Assembly (NCBI GenBank): GCA_039680225.1
Contig: JBDKTK010000350.1
Coordinates: forward strand, 1-11,710
Origin: JBDKTK01 sp039680225
Lineage (GTDB): Bacteria; Desulfobacterota; Syntrophia; Syntrophales; UBA4778
Reading direction: 5' to 3'
Length of the DNA stretch: 11,710 nucleotides
Each line of letters starts with the position of its first letter. Position 1 is the stretch's first letter. Both the position numbers and the translations under genes were made by a program. Shown piece by piece: positions 1-7,090 of this stretch. The notes under the pieces were generated by a model. The model was given only the letters and a program-made list of their open reading frames with translations. It had not been told where the DNA came from and searched no databases.

Positions 1-1372
1 CGTGGGCGACCTCAAAGCGGCCGATCTGTTTTGCGTGGGCCCCGGTAAAGGCCCCCTTCTCGCGCCCGAAGAGCTCGCTCTCGATCAGGTTGGCAGGCAG
101 GGCGGCGCAGTTCACGGTGACCATGGGCCGGTCCCGGCGGGCGCTCATCTCATGGATGGCATGGGCCACGAGCCCTTTGCCGGTGCCTGTCTCGCCGAGG
201 ATAAGGACGGTTGCGTCGGTGGGGGCGACCTGCTCTATCTTGAAAAAGACATACTGCAGCCCTTCGCTGCTCCCCACGATATTCTTGATGCCCTGCCCTG
301 TCCGGACCTCCTCGCGCAGATATACATTCTCCTTTTCCAGCTGGAGCTTCAGCCGCTCGATTTCCTTGAGGCGTTCGCGGAGCTCGGTTTCCATCTGCCT
401 GCGTTCCGTAATGTCAATCGATGCCCCCATGAGGCGCTCGGGAATATCCGATATCCCGGGAAAGTGCTTGCCGCGCGTCGCGATCCAGCGAAATGTTCCG
501 TCCGCACACATTACGCGGAACTCCACTTTGAAGGGCTCCTGTTTTTCCAGGCTCTGCCGGACGAGCGTTTTTACGCGCCTGCGGTCGTCGGGATGGACCT
601 TTGCCAGCAGGAGATCGAGCGGCAGTTCCTCCCCGGGGGAAAGCTGGAAGAGCTCCCGGAATTTCGGAGTCGCCCAGATGATGCCCCTGTCCATCTCCAT
701 GATCCACAGGCCCGCTTCCGCGGAATCGGCCGCGAGGCTCAGCCGCTCCTCGCTTTCGCGCAGCGACCGCTCCCCCCTGCTCCGCTCCAGGGCGTTGACG
801 AACAAATCTCCGAGCATGCGCAGCCGCGGGATGTATTCTTCCGGGCAGTTCCGGTTCTTTTCCGCCGAACTGATGCCGAGGCTGTATTCGAACGGGCTCA
901 GGGCGGCAATGGGTATATATGTCCCGGACTGGATCCCCCACGCCTCGAAAGTCTGCCTGTCGATTGCCGCCTCTGCCGGCAGATCGTCCAAAGTTGAAAA
1001 AGAGAAGGATATCATGCGTTGAAGCATATCTGCCCCGTAAGGCGCAATCGAGACGGGCAAAAGGGACTCCACGGTGTATGAAGAGTATCCGGCGGCGTCG
1101 GCATTATGCGAGATGAGAAAAAAGGTCTTGTCCGGCATGAGGCGCAGCAGGGATATGCGGTCTATCCCGAAAAACTTGAGGATGTCCGTCAGAGAATTGT
1201 TGATGGCATCGTCGACCTGTCCGGGCGGGAGTGACACGAATTTTGCGGACAGGTCGGCCAGCATCGTTTCAAATTCCAGGCGCCTTTCCGAGCGTCCCGG
1301 CGCTGCCGCCGGCGCAGGGGCCTTTCTCTTCATCAAGGCAAGACTTCCGGGGGAGGCCTGCTGCCGTTTCAT
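1..1372 (-). CDS. Sigma-54-dependent activator, GAF-PAS-AAA+ (3' part outside window)
   Basis: The 457 visible residues are the N-terminal part of an enhancer-binding protein that would use ATP hydrolysis to remodel sigma-54 RNA polymerase. In order I see a GAF-like sensor region (about residues 30-200), a PAS domain (about 205-322) ending in the typical DITERRQ junction, a Leu/Glu-rich coiled coil (about 322-350), and the AAA+ core with Walker A GETGTGKG (393-400) and the sigma-54-contacting loop GAFTGA (440-445). The rest of the AAA+ domain and any Fis-type DNA-binding domain lie beyond position 1. There is no receiver domain, so it probably senses a ligand or redox signal directly rather than phosphorylation. 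The ATG at 1372 was chosen. An in-frame ATG at 1331, preceded by GGAAG, is an alternative, and neither has a strong ribosome site. The frame closes upstream at 1463-1465. Target genes are unknown, but a -24/-12-type promoter exists at 7184. Confidence 0.93.
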   Translation of the reverse strand, partial: MKRQQASPGSLALMKRKAPAPAAAPGRSERRLEFETMLADLSAKFVSLPPGQVDDAINNSLTDILKFFGIDRISLLRLMPDKTFFLISHNADAAGYSSYTVESLLPVSIAPYGADMLQRMISFSFSTLDDLPAEAAIDRQTFEAWGIQSGTYIPIAALSPFEYSLGISSAEKNRNCPEEYIPRLRMLGDLFVNALERSRGERSLRESEERLSLAADSAEAGLWIMEMDRGIIWATPKFRELFQLSPGEELPLDLLLAKVHPDDRRRVKTLVRQSLEKQEPFKVEFRVMCADGTFRWIATRGKHFPGISDIPERLMGASIDITERRQMETELRERLKEIERLKLQLEKENVYLREEVRTGQGIKNIVGSSEGLQYVFFKIEQVAPTDATVLILGETGTGKGLVAHAIHEMSARRDRPMVTVNCAALPANLIESELFGREKGAFTGAHAKQIGRFEVAH

Positions 1373-1459
1373 TCCAACCGCCCCAAAGCTGAATTCAACG
1401 CCATGTCCAGAATGATCCTGATATTTGCTTGCTAAATTGTTGGGAAGTGATGATCCGGA

Positions 1460-1489
1460 ATCCTAAAGGACATTTCTCCTGTGTGTCAA
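1460..1489 (-). promoter_or_regulatory. Candidate sigma-70 promoter of the sigma-54 activator gene
   Basis: Read on the minus strand, a perfect TTGACA (plus 1484-1489) is followed after 18 bp by TAGGAT (plus 1460-1465; 4 of 6 matches to TATAAT). Transcription would start near 1453, giving a leader of about 80 nt before the ATG at 1372. This is motif evidence only. The remainder of the 1373-1592 gap shows no gene. Confidence 0.4.
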
Positions 1490-1569
1490 GGTATTTATGG
1501 CTGTAATCATTTTGGTTCCGGGAAAGTTAATACGATGACCGAGAGGAGCGATGTTTGCGGGAAAGAGCG

Positions 1570-1594
1570 AAAACCGCCATGCGGTCCCGGTTTT
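1570..1594 (-). terminator. Possible intrinsic terminator at the end of the response regulator gene
   Basis: AAAACCG (1570-1576) and CGGTTTT (1588-1594) are perfect inverted arms around an 11-nt loop, overlapping the TAA stop of the minus-strand regulator. Read on the minus strand the hairpin ends in TTTT. The stem has only three G-C pairs and the T-run is part of the stem. A competing ACCGC/GCGGT pairing lies inside it, so termination efficiency is doubtful. Confidence 0.35.
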
Positions 1595-2267
1595 AAGACT
1601 CCGAAATCAGACCATGCTCGATCGCAAAGGCCGTCAGGGCGGCGGCGCTGTGCAGGTCGAGTTTCTTCATGAGGTTGTCCCGGTGCTTTTCCACCGTCTT
1701 CAGGCTGATGCAGAGGCAGTCGGCTATTTCCCGGTTCTTGTAATCCTCGGCAATGAGCTTGAGGATTTCCCTTTCCCTCTGCGTAAGCGACTCCAGGGGC
1801 GATTTGCCCTTGATGCCTTTCTTCCCGTCCAGGTACCCGGAAATCACTTTGCCGGAAATTTCGGGGCTGAGGTAATTGTGGCCGCCGAGCACGGCTGAGA
1901 TTGCCGCGGAGAGCTCGGCATGGGTCGAGTCTTTCAGGGCATAGCCGTCGGCCCCCGCCCTGAGGCTGGCAAGCACGTACTCTTCCGTCTTGTGCACTGT
2001 CAGGACGAGCACCCGCGTCTGCGGGTTTTCCCGTTTCATTTCCCTGATCGCCTCGATCCCGTTCATCTTCGGCATTGTCAAATCGAGCAATACCAGGTCC
2101 GGCTTGAGGTCCTGGACCTTGCGGATCGCATCCAGCCCGTCGGCGGCTTCGCCCGCGATCTCCAGGGAGGGATTGGAGGAAAGGAGCGCTTTGAGCCCTT
2201 CCCGGAGGATCGTGTGGTCCTCGGCAATCAGGACCCTGCTTTTTTTCGGCGCTGTTTTATCCTGCAT
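1593..2267 (-). CDS. NarL/FixJ-family response regulator
   Basis: This is a 224-residue two-domain response regulator. The receiver domain (about 11-128) keeps the acidic pair E16/D17, the phospho-acceptor D62 in LLDLTMP, T90 and K112, so phosphorylation should work. A LuxR/NarL-type helix-turn-helix follows (about 158-222), with the typical LTQREREILKLIAE start and the recognition region ISLKTVEKHRDNLMKKL. It should act as a cytoplasmic phosphorylation-controlled transcription factor. The start at 2267 was chosen because GGGAGGTG lies 4 nt upstream; an in-frame ATG at 2321 lacks such a site. Its partner kinase is not in the window. It is divergent from the degenerate receiver gene at 2449 and lies close to the molybdoenzyme operon, so control of that operon is plausible but inferred only from position. 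Confidence 0.96.
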   Translation of the reverse strand: MQDKTAPKKSRVLIAEDHTILREGLKALLSSNPSLEIAGEAADGLDAIRKVQDLKPDLVLLDLTMPKMNGIEAIREMKRENPQTRVLVLTVHKTEEYVLASLRAGADGYALKDSTHAELSAAISAVLGGHNYLSPEISGKVISGYLDGKKGIKGKSPLESLTQREREILKLIAEDYKNREIADCLCISLKTVEKHRDNLMKKLDLHSAAALTAFAIEHGLISES

Positions 2268-2287
2268 TTCACCTCCCTGCCGGGACG

Positions 2288-2321
2288 AAGATAACTTTTT
2301 ATCCCTTGCTGAATCAAGCAA
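2288..2321 (-). promoter_or_regulatory. Candidate promoter and small inverted repeat in the divergent gap
   Basis: On the minus strand TTGATT (plus 2312-2317) and TATCTT (plus 2288-2293) are separated by 18 bp, with transcription expected just upstream of the regulator's ribosome site. TTGCT (2306-2310) and AGCAA (2317-2321) form a short inverted repeat over the -35 area that could be an operator. Both are weak motif calls. I found no convincing promoter for the divergent gene at 2449. Confidence 0.25.
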
Positions 2322-2448
2322 ATTCCTCGGATTTTTCAGGTGAAAATTCCCGGTAATTGGGGTGGCAGCCTTATTTATGCCTGCCCCGCGAAAGAGTAAT
2401 TATGCTGCGTCGAAAAGGACGGGTGCAGGAAGCCCCGCGGTTTTTTAT

Positions 2449-2829
2449 ATGAATATACTGATAATCGATCCGAACGCTACTTTCCGGGAATCGTGCTGCC
2501 GGTTCCTTCAGTCATATTTTCCGCTCATGGCGATCAAAGACTCCGATGAGCAGGGCGCCATGCAGACCATCCGGCTTTTTGCCCCGGACATGGTCGTTAT
2601 GAGCATGAACCTGGAGCTGGCCCGGGACCTCAAACTCAACTTTCCCGGAATAGTCCTGATTGTCATGGTCCCGGACGACCTTCCTGAATACCTGGATGCC
2701 GCATATGTGAGCGGGGCGGACCATATCTTCAGCAAGCATTGCGTTTCGTATTTTGAGATCAACAGGCTCCTGAAAATCATCAGCCGGATGGAGTCCGAAA
2801 TAAAGGGATATATAAGGACATATCCCTGA
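2449..2829 (+). CDS. Stand-alone receiver-like protein lacking the phospho-acceptor Asp
   Basis: This 126-residue protein has the layout of a CheY-like receiver: a hydrophobic first strand ending in an acidic residue (MNILIID, D7), a third strand VVM followed by S52 where the phosphorylated Asp normally sits, a fourth strand ending in M73/V74 where Thr/Ser is usual, and a Lys (K96) in SGADHIFSKH. With S52 and no second acidic residue at position 8 (Pro), ordinary aspartyl phosphorylation is not expected. There is no output domain, so it would act by protein-protein contact if it is functional. The start at 2449 begins at the first strand. An in-frame ATG at 2362 would add 29 residues without receiver character. 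The ribosome site is poor (AGGAAG about 16 nt upstream), so translation may be low. It lies upstream of, and co-directional with, the molybdoenzyme operon. Confidence 0.75.
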   Translation: MNILIIDPNATFRESCCRFLQSYFPLMAIKDSDEQGAMQTIRLFAPDMVVMSMNLELARDLKLNFPGIVLIVMVPDDLPEYLDAAYVSGADHIFSKHCVSYFEINRLLKIISRMESEIKGYIRTYP

Positions 2830-2877
2830 ACAAATAGGGCCTCCACCCCATTGCGTGTCAGGGGGTCGGTTAAATAT

Positions 2878-2893
2878 AGCATATCCATATGCT
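2878..2893. promoter_or_regulatory. AT-rich palindrome upstream of the molybdoenzyme operon
   Basis: AGCATAT (2878-2884) and ATATGCT (2887-2893) are perfect 7-bp arms around CC. The symmetry continues outward with a one-base bulge (ATAT/TATAT). It lies about 80 bp before the ATG at 2973, a reasonable place for an operator. It does not match an FNR, NarL or sigma-54 consensus that I know. No clear -35/-10 pair was identified in 2830-2972. Confidence 0.3.
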
Positions 2894-2972
2894 TATATTG
2901 ATTATCGGCTGAGTCAAGAGATGGTCAACCACAATAATGTGTTCAAAGCTATTTTAAAGAAGAGGTGTAAAA

Positions 2973-5555
2973 ATGGGTGATAACAAAGATTTATCGAGAA
3001 GGCGGTTTTTAAAGATTGCGGGGGCGACGACAGGCATTGCCCTTGCCGGCACATCTTTCCCCTTCCGGAACCTGAAGCAGGCCTGGGCGTTCGGCGATCA
3101 TCCCCAGGAGCAACTTCCCTACAGGATCACGAAAAAGGTCCCGCAGGTTTGTGCGAGGGCCTGCGAAGCGGACTGCGCGTATAATGTTGTGGTCGGTTTG
3201 GACCCCGCGACGGGGGTGGAAAGGGCCATTACCCTTGAGGGAAGGAAGGAAGACCCGGTTTCCCGGGGCAAGTTCTGCATCAAGGGCATGGGTTTTGTCG
3301 ATTCTATGTATGATCCGGACAGGCTCATGGTGTCCCTGAAAAGGACCAACCCGCGGAAGGGCACGGACGTGGACCCCGGCTGGGTCACGATGAAGACGGC
3401 GGACGCCGTCAACGAGATCATAGCGGGCCTCAAAAAGCTCTCGCCGCAGGAGATCCTGTTTGCCTCTCCGGGCGACCCTTACACGAACAGGCTTTGCCAA
3501 TCCGTCGGTTCTACCAGGAGCGACCAGCGGACGGAGTGTTTCGGCACGCATTATTACATCAACTGCCTGACACTCACCAATCCTCCCAACAAGTTCAACT
3601 CCAGCACGTACACGCCGAGCCATCACGTGTGCGGCTATGATTATGACAATTCAAAGTACCAGGTCTGGTTCGGTTTTGACTCGTTCTCAAAATGCGGGAA
3701 AGCGGGCATGCTGAACCACTGGGCGGCCGGAAAAAGGAACGGCGCCAGGATAGTCATGTTCAACCCGGTAAGGACTCCCCTTACGGACGGGTATGCCAGC
3801 GAGTTTTACGCCATCAAGCCGGGGACAGACCTCGCTGTTGCCCTGGCCATGATCCAGGTGATCCTGGCAGGCAAAAAATACAACGCGTCGTTTGTAAACA
3901 AGTACAGCGATGCGGCAGCGCTTGTCGACGATAACACCAAGATGGCCCTGAAGGCAGAAGACGGCAGGCTCCTGGCCTGGTGCACGAAGCACAAAAAAGC
4001 AGAGCCGATCGATGAGTGCGACGCCCAGGCGCTGGCCGGCGGGCCTTTCAAGGTAAAAGCCGGCGGAACAACCGTGAGCGCAAGGCCTGTCATGCAGATA
4101 CTGAGGGCCTCAACAAAATCTTACACCCCCGAATGGGCGGCAAAGATCAGCGAAGTCCCGGCCAAATCGATCAGGAAGATCGCCCTGTCCTTCGCGGCGG
4201 CCGGACCCTACGCGATGATCCCGACTTACAAGAGGGACGCGGCAGGCCCCAATTACGCCAACAGCTGGCGGCTGCGCCATGCCATAAATATCCTGAACAC
4301 GCTGGTCGGGTCCATCGACCATGAAGGAGGTATCATCCTGCATCATGGCGTCAATATACCGTGGCTTGAGGAGCTTGCGCCCCCTGTCGCGCCATTCCCC
4401 GAGCAGCCTAAGGAGCCGGTGGATTTCCGTAATGAATTCCCGGTGACAAATAACATTTACCGGAAAAGAGATTTCTCGGCGCCCGGCCATTACGGAATGG
4501 TCGGCTGGGGCCTGTACAAGACCAACAGGGCCAAGGCCGTGTTCTTCCGCAACCCGCACCGCGGCCTCTTTGCCATGATCCAGTCGCAGATGATGGAAAA
4601 GGCCATGGACAAGATGCAGCTCGTGGTGGACTGGAACCTCTACCTGGACGACCTGGGATACTTCTGCGATTACGTCATCCCGGCGCCGCACCAGTTCGAA
4701 GAGGGCAAGATGGACTTGCGGCTGTATTATCCGAAGAACGCATGCCTGGTCGGCGGATCGCCGGTCCAGAAATCGCCCAGCGACATGATCGGTTGGGGCG
4801 GTTTTGCCGCGAAGATCGGAATGGCCATGGCCCCGAAATACTGGACGACCGACGGCAGCGGAGATCCCAAGAAGATGATCCCGACAAATATCGGCGACGT
4901 GGCGGTGAAGAAAATAGGCGCGGCCGAAAGCGCCGCCGACTTCATGAAAAAGGGCGGGTTCTGGATCGACAAGACGCCTTACCAGAATTACAAGCAGATC
5001 GAAGATATAGGCTACGGCCAGCCCAAGGGCAGGGTCCGGATGTACATCGATGAGTTCATCGAAGCGGGACACAGCCCTGTACCTGTCTGGGCCTCGAGGT
5101 GGCATAAATCGACAGGAGACTTCAAGTTCTCCCTGCTCATCACCCGCGCGCCCTGGTACATGCACGCCGACCCCAACTTCATCAACAACCCGGTCCTGAA
5201 AGAAGTCACTATCAGGAACCACATGGACACGGTCTGGATCAACCCGGAAGCCGGAAAGGCGCTGGGCCTCAAGGAAGGCGATGACGTAATCCTGGAAAAC
5301 GATCCGGAATACATGAGAGACCTGCCCCGCCCGCAGAAGGCAAAAGTCCACCTGACGAAACGTATTGCCAGGAAGGACTGCGTCCTGCTCTTCCACGGTA
5401 TCGGGCACAGGGCGAAAAACCTGAAAGTGGCCGCGAATTTCGGCTACAGGGACGGCGACCTGATCCCGCAGAAAGATCCGGCAATCGCGAAGAAGCACGA
5501 TCCGCTGGGAATGGGCTGGGTTGAAGACGTCTACGTCAGCATCAAGAAGATCTAG
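2973..5555 (+). CDS. Tat-exported molybdopterin (Mo/W-bisPGD) oxidoreductase, catalytic subunit
   Basis: This is an 860-residue member of the DMSO reductase superfamily. A Tat signal opens it: SRRRFLK at 8-14, a hydrophobic stretch, and a probable cut after AWA (37-39). A [4Fe-4S] site follows with C60, C64, C68 and C102 (C-x3-C-x3-C-x33-C), then the cofactor-proximal K104. The central molybdopterin domains run to about residue 700, and the C-terminal dinucleotide-binding domain starts near 716. C198 and C220 are both candidates for the metal ligand; I cannot decide between them without an alignment. The ribosome site AGAGGTG is well placed before the ATG. The enzyme should act outside the cytoplasmic membrane with the iron-sulfur subunit encoded 14 bp downstream. 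Related catalytic subunits reduce or oxidise sulfur compounds, arsenic or organic substrates such as phenylacetyl-CoA. The substrate here is unassigned. Confidence 0.95.
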   Translation: MGDNKDLSRRRFLKIAGATTGIALAGTSFPFRNLKQAWAFGDHPQEQLPYRITKKVPQVCARACEADCAYNVVVGLDPATGVERAITLEGRKEDPVSRGKFCIKGMGFVDSMYDPDRLMVSLKRTNPRKGTDVDPGWVTMKTADAVNEIIAGLKKLSPQEILFASPGDPYTNRLCQSVGSTRSDQRTECFGTHYYINCLTLTNPPNKFNSSTYTPSHHVCGYDYDNSKYQVWFGFDSFSKCGKAGMLNHWAAGKRNGARIVMFNPVRTPLTDGYASEFYAIKPGTDLAVALAMIQVILAGKKYNASFVNKYSDAAALVDDNTKMALKAEDGRLLAWCTKHKKAEPIDECDAQALAGGPFKVKAGGTTVSARPVMQILRASTKSYTPEWAAKISEVPAKSIRKIALSFAAAGPYAMIPTYKRDAAGPNYANSWRLRHAINILNTLVGSIDHEGGIILHHGVNIPWLEELAPPVAPFPEQPKEPVDFRNEFPVTNNIYRKRDFSAPGHYGMVGWGLYKTNRAKAVFFRNPHRGLFAMIQSQMMEKAMDKMQLVVDWNLYLDDLGYFCDYVIPAPHQFEEGKMDLRLYYPKNACLVGGSPVQKSPSDMIGWGGFAAKIGMAMAPKYWTTDGSGDPKKMIPTNIGDVAVKKIGAAESAADFMKKGGFWIDKTPYQNYKQIEDIGYGQPKGRVRMYIDEFIEAGHSPVPVWASRWHKSTGDFKFSLLITRAPWYMHADPNFINNPVLKEVTIRNHMDTVWINPEAGKALGLKEGDDVILENDPEYMRDLPRPQKAKVHLTKRIARKDCVLLFHGIGHRAKNLKVAANFGYRDGDLIPQKDPAIAKKHDPLGMGWVEDVYVSIKKI

Positions 5556-5569
5556 CGAGGTGATGAAAA

Positions 5570-6289
5570 ATGAAAAAATATGCCATATTACTGGATAACT
5601 CATATTGCACAGGCTGCAACTCCTGCGCTTACCGGTGCATCCAGGAATTCAGATACCACGGACAGGCGTCCCGGGGGCTTTTCCGGACCTTTGTCCAGAT
5701 AAACGACGACGGCATGTACCAGAAGCGCTGCATGCACTGTGCGGAGCCCGACTGCGTTGCCAATTGCCCGGTAAAGGCCCTGACCAAGTCGGAATACGGC
5801 CCCGTGCTTTACAACGCGAAGACCTGTATCGGCTGCAAGACATGCGTGAGGACATGTCCTTTCCATGTGCCGCAGTTCGATGATGAAACGAAGAAGATCG
5901 TGAAGTGCAGCATGTGCGCCCATAAGACAGCCGAGGGCAAACAGCCTTCCTGCGTCGAGGTATGTCCGACGGGGGCCCTGCAGTTCGGCGAGTACGGCGC
6001 GATTGTCGCGAAAGCGAAAGCGGCGGCGGCCAAGGGCAAGATGAAGGTATACGGGCTGAAGGAAAACGGCGGCACATCCCTTTTTGTTGTTGCGAAATCC
6101 GACCCGGTGCTGGCAGGATATCCCAAGGTAGGCGCCAAGAAGATCAAGGGCAAGGCCGATAATTCCACCCTGGGAGACTTGGTGACGGCGCCCGCCATTG
6201 TGGCCCTCGCAGTCGGCGGGTTCAAAAAATTTACGGAAAGGAAAGACCGGATCAAAGCGGAAGAAGAGGCGAAGAAATCCGAAGAATAA
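5570..6289 (+). CDS. Four-cluster [4Fe-4S] electron-transfer subunit with C-terminal helix
   Basis: This 239-residue protein is the beta-subunit type seen with DMSO reductase-family enzymes (DmsB/PhsB/FdnH-like). Sixteen cysteines form four groups: 13/16/19/23, 54/57/62/66, 86/89/92/96 and 113/116/128/132, consistent with four [4Fe-4S] clusters passing electrons to or from the catalytic subunit. It has no export signal, so it would be carried across the membrane with the Tat-signal partner. A hydrophobic stretch (about 203-218, DLVTAPAIVALAVGGF) followed by a highly charged Lys/Glu tail could anchor the complex, as the C-terminal helix does in FdnH. It is short, so a soluble tail is also possible. 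GAGGTGAT provides the ribosome site, and the gene is clearly co-transcribed with the gene upstream. No membrane quinone-reacting subunit follows. Confidence 0.95.
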   Translation: MKKYAILLDNSYCTGCNSCAYRCIQEFRYHGQASRGLFRTFVQINDDGMYQKRCMHCAEPDCVANCPVKALTKSEYGPVLYNAKTCIGCKTCVRTCPFHVPQFDDETKKIVKCSMCAHKTAEGKQPSCVEVCPTGALQFGEYGAIVAKAKAAAAKGKMKVYGLKENGGTSLFVVAKSDPVLAGYPKVGAKKIKGKADNSTLGDLVTAPAIVALAVGGFKKFTERKDRIKAEEEAKKSEE

Positions 6290-6300
6290 ACAATGACACG

Positions 6301-6334
6301 GCAGGCCGGCTTGCGGGCCGGCCTGCTTTCTTTT
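6301..6334 (+). terminator. Strong intrinsic terminator between the iron-sulfur subunit and the chaperone gene
   Basis: GCAGGCCGGC (6301-6310) pairs perfectly with GCCGGCCTGC (6317-6326) around a 6-nt loop and is followed by TTTCTTTT. A 10-bp GC-rich stem with a T-tract is a textbook rho-independent terminator. It lies 12 nt after the iron-sulfur subunit stop codon and 36 nt before the chaperone start. Confidence 0.88.
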
Positions 6335-6370
6335 GCCCATTGCAGCCCAGCCGGTCGGGAAAATATTAAA

Positions 6371-7024
6371 ATGAACGAAACGGAAAACAGACTGAAAAGG
6401 CTTGCCGCCAGGACGTCCCTTTACCAGGTCCTGGCACAATCCCTTAATTACCCTGATGAGGCGCTGGCGGGGATTTTTTCGTCGGGCTATTACCATCAAA
6501 CCGTGGCCGACTGCCTTGATATCCTGGGCATACCCGGCATCGGCGGACTGCAGCCGGACCTGGAGAACCTCAAAAACGAACTGCAGCAGCCCGGCATGCT
6601 CCTGGAACTGGAAAGAGATTATACCCGGATGTGTTTCTCTTCGAAACCGCGCCTGGTATACCTTTTCGAGTCCGTCTACAAGGAAGGCAAGCTCTACGAC
6701 GAATCGACCTTCCAGATCGCGCGCCTGTACTACGACGCCGGGCTCAAGGTCGAAGAAGACTTCCGCCTTCCCCCGGACCACATTGCGGTTGAGCTGGAAT
6801 TCATGTCTTTCCTGTCGTTCAAGGAAATGGAAGGCGTACGGTCGGGCGACAGAAAAATAACCGGCTACGCCATCGAACTCCAGAAGACAGCCCTGGACAA
6901 GCACGTCCGCGATTTTGCGCTGTCCGTCGCCGGACGCATGGAAAAACACGCCGGGACCGGCTTCTACAGGTTTACGGCAAAACTCGTGAAGGCGTTTTTT
7001 TCGAACCCATCCAACCTGGAATAA
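6371..7024 (+). CDS. TorD/DmsD-family molybdoenzyme chaperone
   Basis: This 217-residue, mostly helical cytoplasmic protein should bind the Tat signal and apo-form of the catalytic subunit, guarding cofactor insertion before export. Family features seen are the segment LERDYTRMCF (80-89) and the conserved PPDHIAVELEFMSFL (134-148), which matches the TorD-family PDHxxxELxF signature. The length is usual for the family. The ATG at 6371 was chosen because upstream in-frame codons run through the terminator hairpin. The ribosome site is weak (GGGA about 10 nt upstream). The gene is separated from its presumed partners by the terminator at 6301-6334, so it is probably made in lower amounts by read-through or from a promoter I could not identify. 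Assignment to the 2973 gene product is by proximity. Confidence 0.92.
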   Translation: MNETENRLKRLAARTSLYQVLAQSLNYPDEALAGIFSSGYYHQTVADCLDILGIPGIGGLQPDLENLKNELQQPGMLLELERDYTRMCFSSKPRLVYLFESVYKEGKLYDESTFQIARLYYDAGLKVEEDFRLPPDHIAVELEFMSFLSFKEMEGVRSGDRKITGYAIELQKTALDKHVRDFALSVAGRMEKHAGTGFYRFTAKLVKAFFSNPSNLE

Positions 7025-7025
7025 A

Positions 7026-7075
7026 AAAAGGGGACGGTCCTGTTTTTCATCGGGAAAAGAGAACCGTCCCCTTTT
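7026..7075. terminator. Long inverted repeat with T-run, probable bidirectional terminator
   Basis: The arm at 7026-7038 (AAAAGGGGACGGT) is perfectly complementary to 7063-7075 (ACCGTCCCCTTTT), with a 24-nt spacer. The A-run on one side and T-run on the other suit termination in either direction. It begins immediately after the chaperone stop codon. The form AAAAGGGGACGGT...ACCGTCCCCTTTT also looks like a dispersed REP-type element, so this may be one copy of a genome-wide repeat; a single copy cannot show that. Confidence 0.65.
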
Positions 7076-7090
7076 CATTTCATCCGGCAA

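Noticed and set aside
2..1022. Plus-strand open frames of over 300 codons across the first kilobase
   Set aside because: The minus strand encodes an unmistakable sigma-54 activator with Walker A and GAFTGA motifs over the same bases.
1432..1473. A 13-codon minus-strand open frame with AGGAG just before its ATG, upstream of the sigma-54 activator
   Set aside because: The AGGAG lies only 2 nt before the ATG, falls within the spacer of the better-supported promoter, and shows no attenuator-like codon run.
2824..2863. CCCTGA and TCAGGG after the degenerate receiver gene as a possible terminator
   Set aside because: The loop would be about 28 nt and no T-run follows.
4110..5603. A long open frame of almost 500 codons on the minus strand opposite the molybdoenzyme gene, and a similar one at 5600-7090
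   Set aside because: Both are fully antisense to genes with clear conserved motifs, their products show no family features, and such frames are expected opposite GC-rich coding DNA.
6424..6442. Sigma-54-like TGGCAC within the chaperone gene, and another at 10223 in the hydrolase gene
   Set aside because: Neither has a TTGC-type -12 element at the right distance, and both lie inside coding sequence.
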